A DNA stretch of 64,000 nt, taken from Pseudomonadota bacterium. GTDB taxonomy: Bacteria > Pseudomonadota > Gammaproteobacteria > Steroidobacterales > Steroidobacteraceae. The DNA is taken from positions 1-64,000 of the forward strand of contig JAJZUT010000014.1 in assembly GCA_021847105.1 (NCBI GenBank), read 5' to 3'. Each line of letters begins with the position of its first letter. The first letter of the stretch is position 1. The notes under the pieces were generated by a model that was not told the DNA's origin, did not search any database, and saw nothing but the letters and a program-made list of their open reading frames with translations. This document shows positions 7,295 to 18,164 of the stretch, one piece after another. A program made the translations under genes and the position numbers.

Positions 7295-9457
7295 ATGCTG
7301 AGCAAGCCCCGACTGCGCGTCCTCGCCCACGTCCCGCCCGCCTCACGCCACCGAGCCACCGTCCTGCTCGCCGCTGCGGCGCTGCTCCACGGGGCGCCCG
7401 CCGGCGCCGCGACCCGCCCCCAGCTCGCCGATGTCGTGGTCACCGCCACACGCATCGCCACTCCGGCATTCGACGTCCCGGCCTCCATTACGAGCGTGCC
7501 GGGAGCGGCGCTACGCACCGATACACTGGGCATCAATCTCGCCGAAGGCATGAGTTCGGTGGCCGGGCTGCTGGTGCGCAACCAATACGACTATGCGCAG
7601 GATCAGCAGGTCTCGATCCGCGGGGTGGGCGCCGGATCGGCGTTCGGCGTGCGCGGCGTGCGCATCTACGAGGACGGCATACCGCAGAGCGGACCGGATG
7701 GTCAGGGCCAGGTGTCGCAGTTCAATCTCGGCTCGGCCTCGCGGGTCGAGGTCCTAGAAGGGCCGTTCTCGGCACTGTACGGCAACTCCTCCGGCGGCGT
7801 GATCCAGATCTTCACCGCTGCCGGCGCCGCACCCGGCACACTGCGCTTCGATCTGGGCTTCGGCAGCTTCGGCACCGTGCGCGCCGGAGTCGATGCCAGT
7901 GATGCGATCGGCAAATTGCGCTACCACGTGAACTTCACCCACTTCGCCTGGCACGGCTTTCGGCCCCACCAGCGGGCACGCAGCGAGTCGTTCAATGGCA
8001 AGGTCAACTACCGCCTCGACCGGCGCGATTCCCTCACCTTCGTCGCCAATGTCCTCTCCCGCCCCGACTCTCAGGATGCGCAGGGCCTCACCGCCGCCGA
8101 GTTCGCCGCCAACCCGAATCAGACCGCGACCGGCGCCCTCGCCTTCAACACCCGCAAGACGCTCGATCAGGAGCAAGGCGGCCTCATCTACACGCATCAG
8201 CTCACCGCCGATCAGTCGCTGCGCCTGATGGGCTATTACGGGCACCGCAGCGTGCTGCAGTATCTGTCGATTCCGCTCGGCGCGCAGATCCCGCCGGCCA
8301 GCTCCGGCGGCGTGGTCGACCTGCACCGCGACTTCGGCGGCGCCGATGCGCGCTGGACCCTGCAGACGCACCTCGCCGGCCACGCCCTCGGCTGGGTGAG
8401 CGGCGTCAGCTACGACACGCAGAACGAGCTGCGCCGCGGCTACAACAACTTCCTCGGCACGACGCTCGGCGTCATGGGAACGCTACGGCGCAACGAAAAC
8501 GACATCGCGCGCAATGTCGATGAATACACGCAGGCAAGCTTCGCGCTCTCGCGCCGCTGGAGCCTGATGGCCGGCGTGCGTCACAGCGAAGTGAAGTTCA
8601 TCACCGAGGACCACTTCATCACCCCGGGCAACGGCAACGACAGCGGCGAGGTCACCTACACGGCGACCTCGCCGGTGGCCGGCGTGCTGTACGCACCCGC
8701 CAAGTGGCTGCACCTCTATGCGGCCTTCGGCCAGGGCTTCAGAACCCCGCTCGCCTCAGAGCTCGCGTATCAGCCGACCGGGCAGCCTGGCCTCAATCTC
8801 GCCCTGCGACCGGCGCGCAGCAACAACGCGGAGCTCGGCGCGAAGATCCGCATCGGCCACCGCCTCAATGGGAGCGTCGCTGGCTTTCTGACCCACACCA
8901 ATGACGAGATCGTCGTGGTGAGCGACGCCGGTGGACGAACCACCTACCAGAATGCGGGACGCACCCGCCGCAGCGGCGCGCAGGGCTCGCTCGAATATCA
9001 CTTCCTGCCACGGTGGCGGGCACAGCTTGCCTACACCTACCTCGAGGCGGTGTACATCGACGCATTCCATACCTGCAGTGTCGTGCCATGCAGGGTGCCG
9101 ACGCTGCTCATCCGCTCGGGCAACCGTCTACCCGGTGTGCCGCGCAGCAATGCCTATGCGAAGGTGACCTGGGGACGCCGGCTCGGCTGGCACGCCAGTC
9201 TCAGCGGGCAGTACCTCAGCGACATTCCCGCCAACGAGACCAACAGCGCGCATGCCGGCGCCTACTCGGCGTTCAATCTGAGCGGCGGCTACCGTGCCGA
9301 CCTCGGTGCGCAGCGGCTGGAGGTCTTCGTTCGGCTTAACAACCTCCTCAATCGCCACTATGTGGCCGCAGTGATCGTCAATCAGTCGAGCGGCGCCTAT
9401 TTCGAGCCCGCCCCCGGCTTCAACGTGCTCGCTGGGGTGACTCTCACGCTACGTTGA
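7295..9457 (+). CDS. TonB-dependent outer-membrane receptor
   Basis: A 720-aa receptor. An N-terminal signal region (hydrophobic RATVLLAAAALLHGAPAGA, about 23-41) is followed by a TonB-box-like DVVVTATR, a plug domain (VEVLEGPFSALYGNSSGGVIQI) and a 22-strand-type barrel ending in the aromatic-poor but typical FNVLAGVTLTLR. The TonB system drives uptake of iron complexes, cobalamin, copper chelates or similar large ligands across the outer membrane. The Fur-like palindrome upstream favours an iron ligand, but the context (alcohol/aldehyde oxidation) leaves a cofactor ligand open. Its end overlaps the end of the convergent regulator by 9 bp. The ATG at 7295 has only a weak ribosome-binding site. 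Confidence 0.88.
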   Translation: MLSKPRLRVLAHVPPASRHRATVLLAAAALLHGAPAGAATRPQLADVVVTATRIATPAFDVPASITSVPGAALRTDTLGINLAEGMSSVAGLLVRNQYDYAQDQQVSIRGVGAGSAFGVRGVRIYEDGIPQSGPDGQGQVSQFNLGSASRVEVLEGPFSALYGNSSGGVIQIFTAAGAAPGTLRFDLGFGSFGTVRAGVDASDAIGKLRYHVNFTHFAWHGFRPHQRARSESFNGKVNYRLDRRDSLTFVANVLSRPDSQDAQGLTAAEFAANPNQTATGALAFNTRKTLDQEQGGLIYTHQLTADQSLRLMGYYGHRSVLQYLSIPLGAQIPPASSGGVVDLHRDFGGADARWTLQTHLAGHALGWVSGVSYDTQNELRRGYNNFLGTTLGVMGTLRRNENDIARNVDEYTQASFALSRRWSLMAGVRHSEVKFITEDHFITPGNGNDSGEVTYTATSPVAGVLYAPAKWLHLYAAFGQGFRTPLASELAYQPTGQPGLNLALRPARSNNAELGAKIRIGHRLNGSVAGFLTHTNDEIVVVSDAGGRTTYQNAGRTRRSGAQGSLEYHFLPRWRAQLAYTYLEAVYIDAFHTCSVVPCRVPTLLIRSGNRLPGVPRSNAYAKVTWGRRLGWHASLSGQYLSDIPANETNSAHAGAYSAFNLSGGYRADLGAQRLEVFVRLNNLLNRHYVAAVIVNQSSGAYFEPAPGFNVLAGVTLTLR

Positions 9458-11377
9458 GCGCAACGAGCGCACGGCGCGGTAGATGGTGTTGCGGGAGACC
9501 CCGAGCGAGCGAGCCGCCGCGGAGACGTTGCCGCCGTTGCGCTCAAGCGCGGCAGCGACTGCACTAGAGCGCAACGCCTTGAGATCCGCCTCGCCGCCGA
9601 ACGCGACGCCGCCTCCCTCGAGCCGTTCACCTTCGCCCGACAGCTCTTCCAGGAAGTCCTCCGGCAATTGCTGCAGACCGATCACCCCGGCATCGGTCGC
9701 CATGATGCTCGCGGTGCGCAGCACGTTGGTCAGCTGACGGATGTTGCCGGGCCACCGGTAGCGACGCAACGCGGCGCGCACCTCAGGTGTGCAACGCGGC
9801 ACGCACGCCGTCTGGTCGCTGAGGATCCGCGCGATGAGCGCCTCAAGATCCTGCCGCTCGCGCAACGCCGGCAGCCGTACTGCGAGCCCGTTCAGCCGAT
9901 AATACAAATCTTCGCGGAAGGTGCCGCGCCGCATCATCTCTTTCAGGTCACGGTTTGTGGCACAGATTACCGCGATGTTCACCGGCCGCTCGCGGCTTGC
10001 GCCGAGCGGCAGGACCGCCCGCTCCTGCAACACCCGCAGCAGGCGGGTTTGCAGCGTGAGCGGCATGTCGCCGATTTCATCGAGGAACAGCGTGCCGCCA
10101 TCGGCAAGTGCGATCTTGCCGGGACTGCCGCGCCGGCGCGCGCCGGTAAAGGCGCCCTCCTCGTAGCCGAACAGCTCCGCCTCGATCAGTGATTCCGGCA
10201 GCGAGGCGCAATCGACCGCGACGAACGGCGCGGCACGTCGCTCAGACTCATTGTGAATCGCGTGCGCCAGCAGTTCCTTGCCGGTACCGGTCTCCCCGAG
10301 GATCAGGATGGGAATCGCGTGGCCCTGCACCTTGCGTAGCTTGCCGATCACCGCGGCGATCGCCGGATCACCGGTGTCGAGCTGCGCGAGCGTGGGCGCG
10401 CCCTCAGCCGCGGCGACAGCGCGCCGCTCTGTCGTCTCGGACAGTGCGGCACGGCGAACCGGCTCCAACGCCGGGCGCCGGGCCGCGGCGTGCGGTTCGA
10501 TGCGCGCCAAGACGGCCTGCCCGGTGCGCAGGCTGAGACGCACCAACGTGCCGGCCGCGCCGCGCCGGGCAAGCAGTGCGGGAACGTCCATGTCGAACAG
10601 GGAGGTCAGTGAGTGGCCCTCGCCATTCAGCCCGAGCAACGTCTGCGCGTTGGCATTGGCAGCGAGCAGATGGCCGGCTTCGTCGAACGCCACAATCCCC
10701 TCGAGCAGCGTGCCGAGCAGCTCGGTGCGCGGGTGGAAGTGAATGCGAAGGGTCTGGGCAAACTCATCGACGAACAGCTGGTTCTCGATCATGTGCGTCG
10801 ACATGCGCACCAGTCCCATGGTGTGCGGGTGATAGCCCTCCTGAGGCCCGGACACATCGAGAGCGCCAATCAACTCCCCGCGCGGACCGCGAATCGGACT
10901 ACAGGAGCAGGTGAGAAAGCGGTTGACCGTGAGGAAATGCTCGCTGCCGTGCACGAGCGTTGCGCGCTGCTCTGCCAGCGCGGTGCCGATTGCGTTGGTA
11001 CCCTTGCTGTCCTCCGACCACAGTACACCGGGCTTCAGCGCCACCTGTTCGGCCTTTTGGAGGAAGTCCCCATCGCCGAGCGCGTGCATGATCAGACCTC
11101 GCTCGTCAGTGAGCAAGACCATGCTGTGGGTGTTCAAGATCTGCTGGTGCAGCAATTCCATCACCGGCAGTGCGTGCAGGTAGAGACTGCGGTGTTGTTC
11201 GGCGAGCTCGCTGAGCGCGCGCCGGCTGAGGGCGCTGAAGTCCGGGCGCACCCGCTCACTCAGTCCGAACCGCCGTGCCCGCTCATGCCAGAGCGACACG
11301 ACCGTGGAGCGCGCGGCGCTCGGCACCTCATCGAGCGCATGCAGCGCCGGCTGCAGCGCAGCGGATGTATCTCGCAT
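9449..11377 (-). CDS. AcoR-like sigma-54-dependent activator (GAF/AAA+/Fis)
   Basis: A 642-aa regulator. It has an N-terminal GAF-type sensory region (SLYLHALPVMELLHQQ onward; GTNAIGTALAE), a linker PAS-like part (VAFDEAGHLLAANANAQTLLGL), and an AAA+ domain with Walker A GETGTGKE, intact GAFTGA and Walker B FLDEIGDMP. A C-terminal Fis HTH (NGGNVSAAARSLGVSRNTIY) completes it. The architecture matches regulators of acetoin and alcohol oxidation. It is divergent from the aldehyde dehydrogenase at 11702, whose upstream region has a -24/-12 promoter and an operator-like palindrome, so it is almost certainly that operon's activator (inference from layout). It is the full-function counterpart of the GAFTGA-less protein at 345. 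Confidence 0.92.
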   Translation of the reverse strand: MRDTSAALQPALHALDEVPSAARSTVVSLWHERARRFGLSERVRPDFSALSRRALSELAEQHRSLYLHALPVMELLHQQILNTHSMVLLTDERGLIMHALGDGDFLQKAEQVALKPGVLWSEDSKGTNAIGTALAEQRATLVHGSEHFLTVNRFLTCSCSPIRGPRGELIGALDVSGPQEGYHPHTMGLVRMSTHMIENQLFVDEFAQTLRIHFHPRTELLGTLLEGIVAFDEAGHLLAANANAQTLLGLNGEGHSLTSLFDMDVPALLARRGAAGTLVRLSLRTGQAVLARIEPHAAARRPALEPVRRAALSETTERRAVAAAEGAPTLAQLDTGDPAIAAVIGKLRKVQGHAIPILILGETGTGKELLAHAIHNESERRAAPFVAVDCASLPESLIEAELFGYEEGAFTGARRRGSPGKIALADGGTLFLDEIGDMPLTLQTRLLRVLQERAVLPLGASRERPVNIAVICATNRDLKEMMRRGTFREDLYYRLNGLAVRLPALRERQDLEALIARILSDQTACVPRCTPEVRAALRRYRWPGNIRQLTNVLRTASIMATDAGVIGLQQLPEDFLEELSGEGERLEGGGVAFGGEADLKALRSSAVAAALERNGGNVSAAARSLGVSRNTIYRAVRSLRST

Positions 11378-11553
11378 TCAAGCCCCCGTCCGCAGCGCCC
11401 CAGGCGCTCAGATGTCGGATTTTCCCCTATGACGCACCCTACCGCCACCGGATCCGGGCTGTACAGTACGGGTTTGCCGCAACGGGGCGGACCCGCTGAT
11501 GTCGCGCGCTCGGCGCGGAGCGCAGGCACCCGGTGTCACAGCTGAAGCAGAAG

Positions 11554-11570
11554 TGTTCCGTTTCGGCACA
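11554..11570. promoter_or_regulatory. Putative upstream activator sequence of the aldehyde dehydrogenase
   Basis: TGTTCCG-TTT-CGGCACA is an inverted repeat with one arm mismatch, centred about 85 bp upstream of the -24 element. It has the same form as the site at 231-249. A second small inverted repeat, CAACA-ATC-TGTTG, abuts it at 11569-11581. Confidence 0.6.
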
Positions 11571-11645
11571 ACAATCTGTTGCATTACGCATCAGCCGATC
11601 GCCCTGCGTTTTCCTAACCGGCTCTTTGCCAAGCCTTTACGCAGG

Positions 11646-11661
11646 TGGCATAGGGCTTGCA
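11646..11661 (+). promoter_or_regulatory. Sigma-54 promoter of the aldehyde dehydrogenase operon
   Basis: TGGCATAGGGCTTGCA fits TGGCAYR-N4-TTGCW at every defined position. Transcription should begin near 11673. This excludes the upstream in-frame ATG at 11657 and supports the start at 11702. Confidence 0.85.
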
Positions 11662-11701
11662 ATACCGCTTGCCAGGTCGAATCCACTGCGAGGCTCTGTC
11701 C

Positions 11702-13222
<1,521 letters not shown>

Positions 13223-13231
13223 GGGCGAGCC

Positions 13232-13612
13232 ATGACCGCGGGCCGTGTCAGTGCCACCGCAGCGGCGCTCGAGCTCATCGGTGAGCTCGTGGCGCTGCAC
13301 GGCCCGCTCATGTTTCATCAATCCGGCGGCTGCTGCGACGGTAGCGCGCCGATGTGCCTCGCGCGCGGTGATCTGAACATCGGCGAACAGGACGTGTACC
13401 TCGGGCAGATCGGCGGGCAACCGTTCTACATCGGTGCCGCGCAGTTCGAGTACTGGCAGCACACGCACCTCATCATCGACGTGGTGCCGGGGCGCGGCGG
13501 CATGTTCTCGCTCGAGGGACCTCTCGGCCGACGCTTCATCACCCGCTCGCGGCTCTACACCCCCGAGGAAGAGGCGGCGCTGCCGCCGGTGCAGCACGGC
13601 CTCGCTCCCTGA
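13232..13612 (+). CDS. DUF779 family protein, partner of aldehyde dehydrogenase
   Basis: A 126-aa soluble protein of the DUF779 family, which is recurrently encoded next to aldehyde dehydrogenases and has no established biochemical role. Visible features are a Cys-rich motif FHQSGGCCDGSAPMC (about residues 28-42) followed by an aromatic/His-rich stretch (QFEYWQHTHLIIDVVPG). These could bind a metal or be redox active (inference). It begins 9 bp after the dehydrogenase stop and so shares its sigma-54 transcript. Confidence 0.88.
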   Translation: MTAGRVSATAAALELIGELVALHGPLMFHQSGGCCDGSAPMCLARGDLNIGEQDVYLGQIGGQPFYIGAAQFEYWQHTHLIIDVVPGRGGMFSLEGPLGRRFITRSRLYTPEEEAALPPVQHGLAP

Positions 13613-13655
13613 GCGGGGCCCCGCCTGAGGCTGCGCTCTGCCATACTCTGCGGCC

Positions 13656-14894
13656 ATGGACTGGCTGAGTGTACTGTTCGTGATCCTCGTGGCCGCTGGT
13701 GCGGCGCTGGAATGGTGGCTGCTCGGCAGGCAGATCACCGCGGTGCGAGCGCACCGTGAGCTCGTGCCGGGGGCTTTTGCCGCCCAAGTCTCCCTCGCCG
13801 AACACCACAAGGCCGCCGACTATACGGAGGCCAAGGCGCGCCTCGCCCGCTACAACGCCCTGCTCGACGCGCTGCTCACCCTCGCACTCACCATCGGCGG
13901 CGGCATCGCCGGCTTAGATGCGCTGTGGCGACCGAGCGGCTGGAGCGAGCCGGCGCTCGGCCTCGCGGTGATCGGCTCGGTCGCCGCGGCGGTGTGGCTC
14001 ATCAATCTGCCGCTCGCACTGTGGCGCACGTTCGTGCTCGAGGCCCGCTTCGGGTTCAATCGCACTAGCGCGCGAACCTACCTGCTCGATCTGAGCAAGG
14101 GACTGGTGCTGAGCATACTGCTCGGGGTGCCGGTGATACTCGGGGGCTTGTGGCTGATGGTGCGTGCCGGCCGGACGTGGTGGCTGTGGGGTTTTCTCGG
14201 CTGGACCGCTCTCACGCTGCTGATCAGCTGGGCCTGGCCGGTACTGATCGCGCCGCTGTTCAACCGCTTCTCAGCGCTCGAAGCGGGGGAGCTGAAGACA
14301 CGCATTGAGGCGCTACTCACGCGCTGCGGCTTCCGCTCGAGTGGCGTCTTCGTGGTAGACGGCTCGCGCCGCTCGGCGCACGGCAATGCCTACTTCACCG
14401 GCTTCGGCCGCAACAAGCGCATCGTGTTCTTCGACACCCTGATCGCACAGCTCACCGCACCCGAGGTTGAGGCGGTGCTGGCACACGAACTCGGGCATTT
14501 CCGCCTGCATCACATCCGCTGGCGGCTCGTGGTGTCGATCGCGGTGACGTTCGTGGCCTTCGCGCTGCTCGGCTGGCTCACCCGCCAGAACGCCTTCTAC
14601 CTCGCGCTCGGCGTAACACATCCATCCGCACATGCCGCACTGCTGCTGTTCGCCTTCGCCGCCCCGCCGCTGCTGTACTTCACCAGCCCGCTGGGCGCTC
14701 TGTGGTCGCGCCGACATGAATTTGCGGCGGACCGATTCGCCGCCCGCCATGCCGAGGCGAGCGAGCTGATCGGCGCGCTGGTCAAACTCTACCGCAGCAA
14801 TGCCAGCACGCTCACGCCCGATCGCCTCTACAGCGCCTTTCACTACTCGCATCCGCCGGCAAGCGAGCGCATCGAGCGGCTCCAGCGCGGCTGA
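13656..14894 (+). CDS. M48 (Ste24-type) membrane metalloprotease
   Basis: A 412-aa zinc endopeptidase. The N-terminal M48_N-type membrane region has several hydrophobic helices (MDWLSVLFVILVAAGAALEW and onward). The catalytic domain has HELGH in VLAHELGHFRLHH and the third zinc ligand in RRHEFAADRFA. This is the Ste24/CaaX-protease-1 architecture; in bacteria such enzymes do membrane-protein quality control rather than prenyl processing. It starts 43 bp after the DUF779 gene, across a GC palindrome (GCGGGGCCCCGC), and may have its own promoter. It converges closely on the next gene (5 bp). Confidence 0.92.
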   Translation: MDWLSVLFVILVAAGAALEWWLLGRQITAVRAHRELVPGAFAAQVSLAEHHKAADYTEAKARLARYNALLDALLTLALTIGGGIAGLDALWRPSGWSEPALGLAVIGSVAAAVWLINLPLALWRTFVLEARFGFNRTSARTYLLDLSKGLVLSILLGVPVILGGLWLMVRAGRTWWLWGFLGWTALTLLISWAWPVLIAPLFNRFSALEAGELKTRIEALLTRCGFRSSGVFVVDGSRRSAHGNAYFTGFGRNKRIVFFDTLIAQLTAPEVEAVLAHELGHFRLHHIRWRLVVSIAVTFVAFALLGWLTRQNAFYLALGVTHPSAHAALLLFAFAAPPLLYFTSPLGALWSRRHEFAADRFAARHAEASELIGALVKLYRSNASTLTPDRLYSAFHYSHPPASERIERLQRG

Positions 14895-14899
14895 ACCGC

Positions 14900-15973
14900 T
14901 CAGGCCGCCGCTGCACGCGTCCCCTGGCGCTGACTCGCCAGCTCGAACGACCGCGTCTCCCCCGTCTCGAGCGCAGTGAAGGCGCTCGGCGCGACGCCGT
15001 GGACGAGCCGCGCCGCCGCCAGCTCACGCAGCGGCTCGTCGAACCCCTCCTCGCTCAGCCGGAAACAGCCGAAATGCGTGGCCACCGAAAAGCGCGCACC
15101 GAGGTCCCGGTGCGCGCGCACCGCCTCGTCGGGATCCATGTGGTTCGGCGACTCGTACCAACGCGGCGCATAGGCACCGATCGGCAGCAGCGCCAGATCG
15201 ACCGGCCCGAGACGTCGGTGCAGATCACGAAAGTGGCGGCAATAACCCGTGTCCCCGGCGAAATACACCGTGCTGCCGGCGCTGTGCACGTGAAAGCCGC
15301 CCCACAGCGAGCGATTGCACCGGAACAACCCCCGCCCGGACCAGTGCTGTGCGGGCGTGAACGTGATGCGCGCCTGGGGCAGATCGACGTGTTGCCACCA
15401 GTCACTCTCGTGCACGCGGCCGAGGCCGATGCGCCGCAACAGCGCGCCGTTACCGAGCCCGGTCAGAAATTGCGGTCGATGTGCCGCCTCGAGCCGGCGC
15501 AGCGTGGCGACATCGAGATGATCGTAGTGATCGTGAGAGACCAGCACCACGTCGATGCGTGGCAGCGCGGCGAAGGGCAGCCCCGGAGCGCGCACGCGGC
15601 GCGGCCCGACACAACGCAACGGGCTGACCCGCTGTGAGTAGACCGGATCGGTCAGGATGTTCAGGCCCGGCAGCTGGATCAGGAAGCTGATGTGATTGAT
15701 GAACGTGAGCGCCGCGGTGCCTGCCGGCACCAGCGCCAGCGGCGCGGCCTGCGCGGTATTCTCGACATGACGCGGCCACGGGCGGGGTCGCGCCGTGAGC
15801 GCCACGCGCAGCACATCAAGCCAGCCACGACCGGCACGCACCTCGGGATTGAAGAATCGCCGTCCGTCGCTGTGATCGGAGCGGCCCTGCGGGAGCTCGA
15901 GGGGCGGTACGCCCGACCAGATGAGTTCGCTCGTTTCGCCCCGTGACAGCATGGAGTGTCTGCACTGCGGCAC
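14900..15973 (-). CDS. Metallo-beta-lactamase-fold hydrolase, NAPE-PLD-like
   Basis: A 357-aa enzyme with the metal-binding HxHxDH signature (VSHDHYDHLD), the second metal motif in FTPAQHWSGRG, GDTGY, and the family block DLALLPIGAYAPRW...HMDPDEAV. These are typical of the N-acyl-phosphatidylethanolamine phospholipase D / UlaG-like branch. Known relatives cleave phosphodiesters in lipids or act on lactones; the substrate here is unknown. A phosphatidylserine decarboxylase three genes away makes a PE-derived lipid an attractive guess. The exact start is uncertain, because the first about 60 residues are unconserved and a second ATG lies 7 codons in. Confidence 0.85.
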   Translation of the reverse strand: MPQCRHSMLSRGETSELIWSGVPPLELPQGRSDHSDGRRFFNPEVRAGRGWLDVLRVALTARPRPWPRHVENTAQAAPLALVPAGTAALTFINHISFLIQLPGLNILTDPVYSQRVSPLRCVGPRRVRAPGLPFAALPRIDVVLVSHDHYDHLDVATLRRLEAAHRPQFLTGLGNGALLRRIGLGRVHESDWWQHVDLPQARITFTPAQHWSGRGLFRCNRSLWGGFHVHSAGSTVYFAGDTGYCRHFRDLHRRLGPVDLALLPIGAYAPRWYESPNHMDPDEAVRAHRDLGARFSVATHFGCFRLSEEGFDEPLRELAAARLVHGVAPSAFTALETGETRSFELASQRQGTRAAAA

Positions 15974-16304
15974 TCAGGCCAGGTGCCACGAACGTAGCAG
16001 TTGCGCATGACCGATTTGTTTCAGACTGATGTTATTTTTACGACGGCGCTCATACAACACACAACCAGATCCCAAGTCTCGCTGATAACGCACCCTCCGA
16101 TCGCAAGCGGACGCATCCCGACAGCGCCGCTGTTGCACACTCATCCGCCGGGCCCGCCGATTTTGTGTCACATCGCAGCACGGATCGCGCGGTACGGACG
16201 CGTGCGTCATGCGCCTGCAACATGCTCTCTCTACTCTGCCGAGCGCCGGGGGCTGATCAGCCGCCCGCCGGCGCAGCGATTGCCATCGCACACCCGAGGC
16301 CAGG

Positions 16305-18164
16305 ATGTCTGCATCACCCGCGCTCGATTCCGCCACGGCGCCTCACCCGGGACGCAGAGCCCTGTTCGCCGTCAGCTCCCTCGGGCTTGGGCATGCGACC
16401 CGCTCGCTCGTGCTGATTCGTGAATTCCTGCGCAGGGGCTACTCCATCACCGTCGTCTCGGCGGGCAACGCGCTCGCCTTCCTGCGCCTGGAACTTGCCG
16501 CCGAGCCTGCGGTGCAGCTGCGCGAGATGCCGGATTATCCGCCACTCGAACGGGGTAGCGGCTGGCGTATGTATCTCTACCTCGTCATCGATCTCGTGCG
16601 GACCTGGCGAGTCATCCGGCACGAGCAGCGCGCAGTGCGCGCGCTCGCCGCCGACTTTGACTTCATCTTCAGCGACGGCCGCTACGGCTTTCACAGTCGC
16701 CACACGCCCTCCTTCATCCTCTCGCACCAGATCGCGTTTCTGCCGCCGAAGGGCTTGCGCGAAGCCTCGTGGTTGACCGAGCACATCAACGTCGCGGCGC
16801 TGCGCCGATTTGATTATCTGTTCATACCGGACTATCCCGATCCGAGCGCGAATCTCGCCGGCAATCTGGCTCACTCGCACAACTTGTATCGTTGCCGGCA
16901 CTGCTTCGTCGGCATCCTAAGCTCCTATCCGCATCTCGAGCTGCGCGAGGACATCGATTATCTGTTCATCATCAGTGGCTATCTGCTTGAGCACAAGGAT
17001 TCATTCATTCGCGCGCTGCTCACGCAGGCGAGCGCCTTGTCGGGACGCAAGGTGTTCATTCTCGGCGACGCCCAAGCCGACGCGTCGCTCTACGATGAGT
17101 ACCGGCGCGAGGACCTGCAGATTCACGCCGTCGCGAGCGGCGCTCTGCGTCAGGAACTGTTCAACCGCGCGCGCTGCGTCGTCACGCGCGCCGGGTACAC
17201 GACGATCATGGATCTGGTCGAGCACGGCAAGCGCGCGGTGCTGATCCCGACGCCGAACCAGACCGAACAGGAATATCTCGCCGAATACTTGAGCATGCGC
17301 GGTCACTTTGTGCGCCGAACACAGCGCGAGCGGGATCTGCCGCAAGCCCTGGCGCAGTGCGAAGGATCGCGTCCGTTCGATCCGCCGTGGCGCACGACGC
17401 AGTCGCTGCAACGCCTGAGTGCGGCGATCGAACCGTTCCTCTACAAGAACTTCATCTCGGTGATCGTGCCGGCGCACAACGAGGAGAAGGAGATCGTCGC
17501 TACGCTGCGAGCCCTGCTCACGCAGCGCTACCCGGCGGAGCGGATGGAGATCATTGTGGTCGAGAACGGCTCGAGCGATGCGACGGCACAACTCCTCCTC
17601 GCTCTCGCCGAGGAGCCGTCGAGCGCCGGACGAGTGCGCGTGCTGCACAGCAGGCGCGGGGTGTCATGCGCGAAGAACGTCGGTCTGGGCGCCGTTGCGG
17701 CGCACTCCGAGTGGGTAGTGTTCTGTGATGCCGATACCCGGCTCGGTCGGCACTTCCTGCAACATCTGAACACCTGGCTCAATCGCCACAGCGACGACGG
17801 CCTCGGTGTCGGTACCACCGCGGTGCGTCCGCATGCCGAACGTCACCTGTACGCGCGTGCCTGGTTCAGGCTGTATGACCTCATTCACCGCCTGACGCGC
17901 AGCTCCTACTCCATTCAGATCGCACGCACTGCGATTGCCCGCGGCGTCGGCTTTCGCGAGCAGCTGAACTTCGCCGAAGATCTTGCCTTCATTCACGAGT
18001 GCCGCCGCTACGGACGATTCTTCTTCGTGCCCACCGATCAGGTAAGCACCTCCACGCGACGCTTCGCCGCGCGCGGCTACCTGCGCCAGGGACTGCGCTG
18101 GCTGCTCGAGGCGCTGCTGCCGCAGCGCTACAAAATCCACCGCGCCTACGATGTCGTTCGCTGA
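16305..18164 (+). CDS. Two-domain glycosyltransferase: GT28/MurG-like N-half fused to GT2 C-half
   Basis: A 619-aa fusion. Residues about 15-375 form a GT-B domain: ALFAVSSLGLGHATRSLVLI at the N-lobe, VVTRAGYTTIMDLVEHGKRAVLIPTPNQTEQEYLAEYL as the nucleotide-sugar C-lobe motif of the MurG/UGT type. Residues about 380-619 form a GT-A family 2 domain: SVIVPAHNEEKEIVATLRAL, VVENGSSDATA, and metal-binding DAD in VVFCDADTRLG. No membrane segments are obvious. Two sugar transfers in one chain suggest sequential building of a glycolipid or glycan (inference). It overlaps the downstream DedA gene by 14 bp, so the two are co-translated. The 331 bp upstream hold no recognisable gene; I see no convincing promoter there. 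Confidence 0.85.
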   Translation: MSASPALDSATAPHPGRRALFAVSSLGLGHATRSLVLIREFLRRGYSITVVSAGNALAFLRLELAAEPAVQLREMPDYPPLERGSGWRMYLYLVIDLVRTWRVIRHEQRAVRALAADFDFIFSDGRYGFHSRHTPSFILSHQIAFLPPKGLREASWLTEHINVAALRRFDYLFIPDYPDPSANLAGNLAHSHNLYRCRHCFVGILSSYPHLELREDIDYLFIISGYLLEHKDSFIRALLTQASALSGRKVFILGDAQADASLYDEYRREDLQIHAVASGALRQELFNRARCVVTRAGYTTIMDLVEHGKRAVLIPTPNQTEQEYLAEYLSMRGHFVRRTQRERDLPQALAQCEGSRPFDPPWRTTQSLQRLSAAIEPFLYKNFISVIVPAHNEEKEIVATLRALLTQRYPAERMEIIVVENGSSDATAQLLLALAEEPSSAGRVRVLHSRRGVSCAKNVGLGAVAAHSEWVVFCDADTRLGRHFLQHLNTWLNRHSDDGLGVGTTAVRPHAERHLYARAWFRLYDLIHRLTRSSYSIQIARTAIARGVGFREQLNFAEDLAFIHECRRYGRFFFVPTDQVSTSTRRFAARGYLRQGLRWLLEALLPQRYKIHRAYDVVR

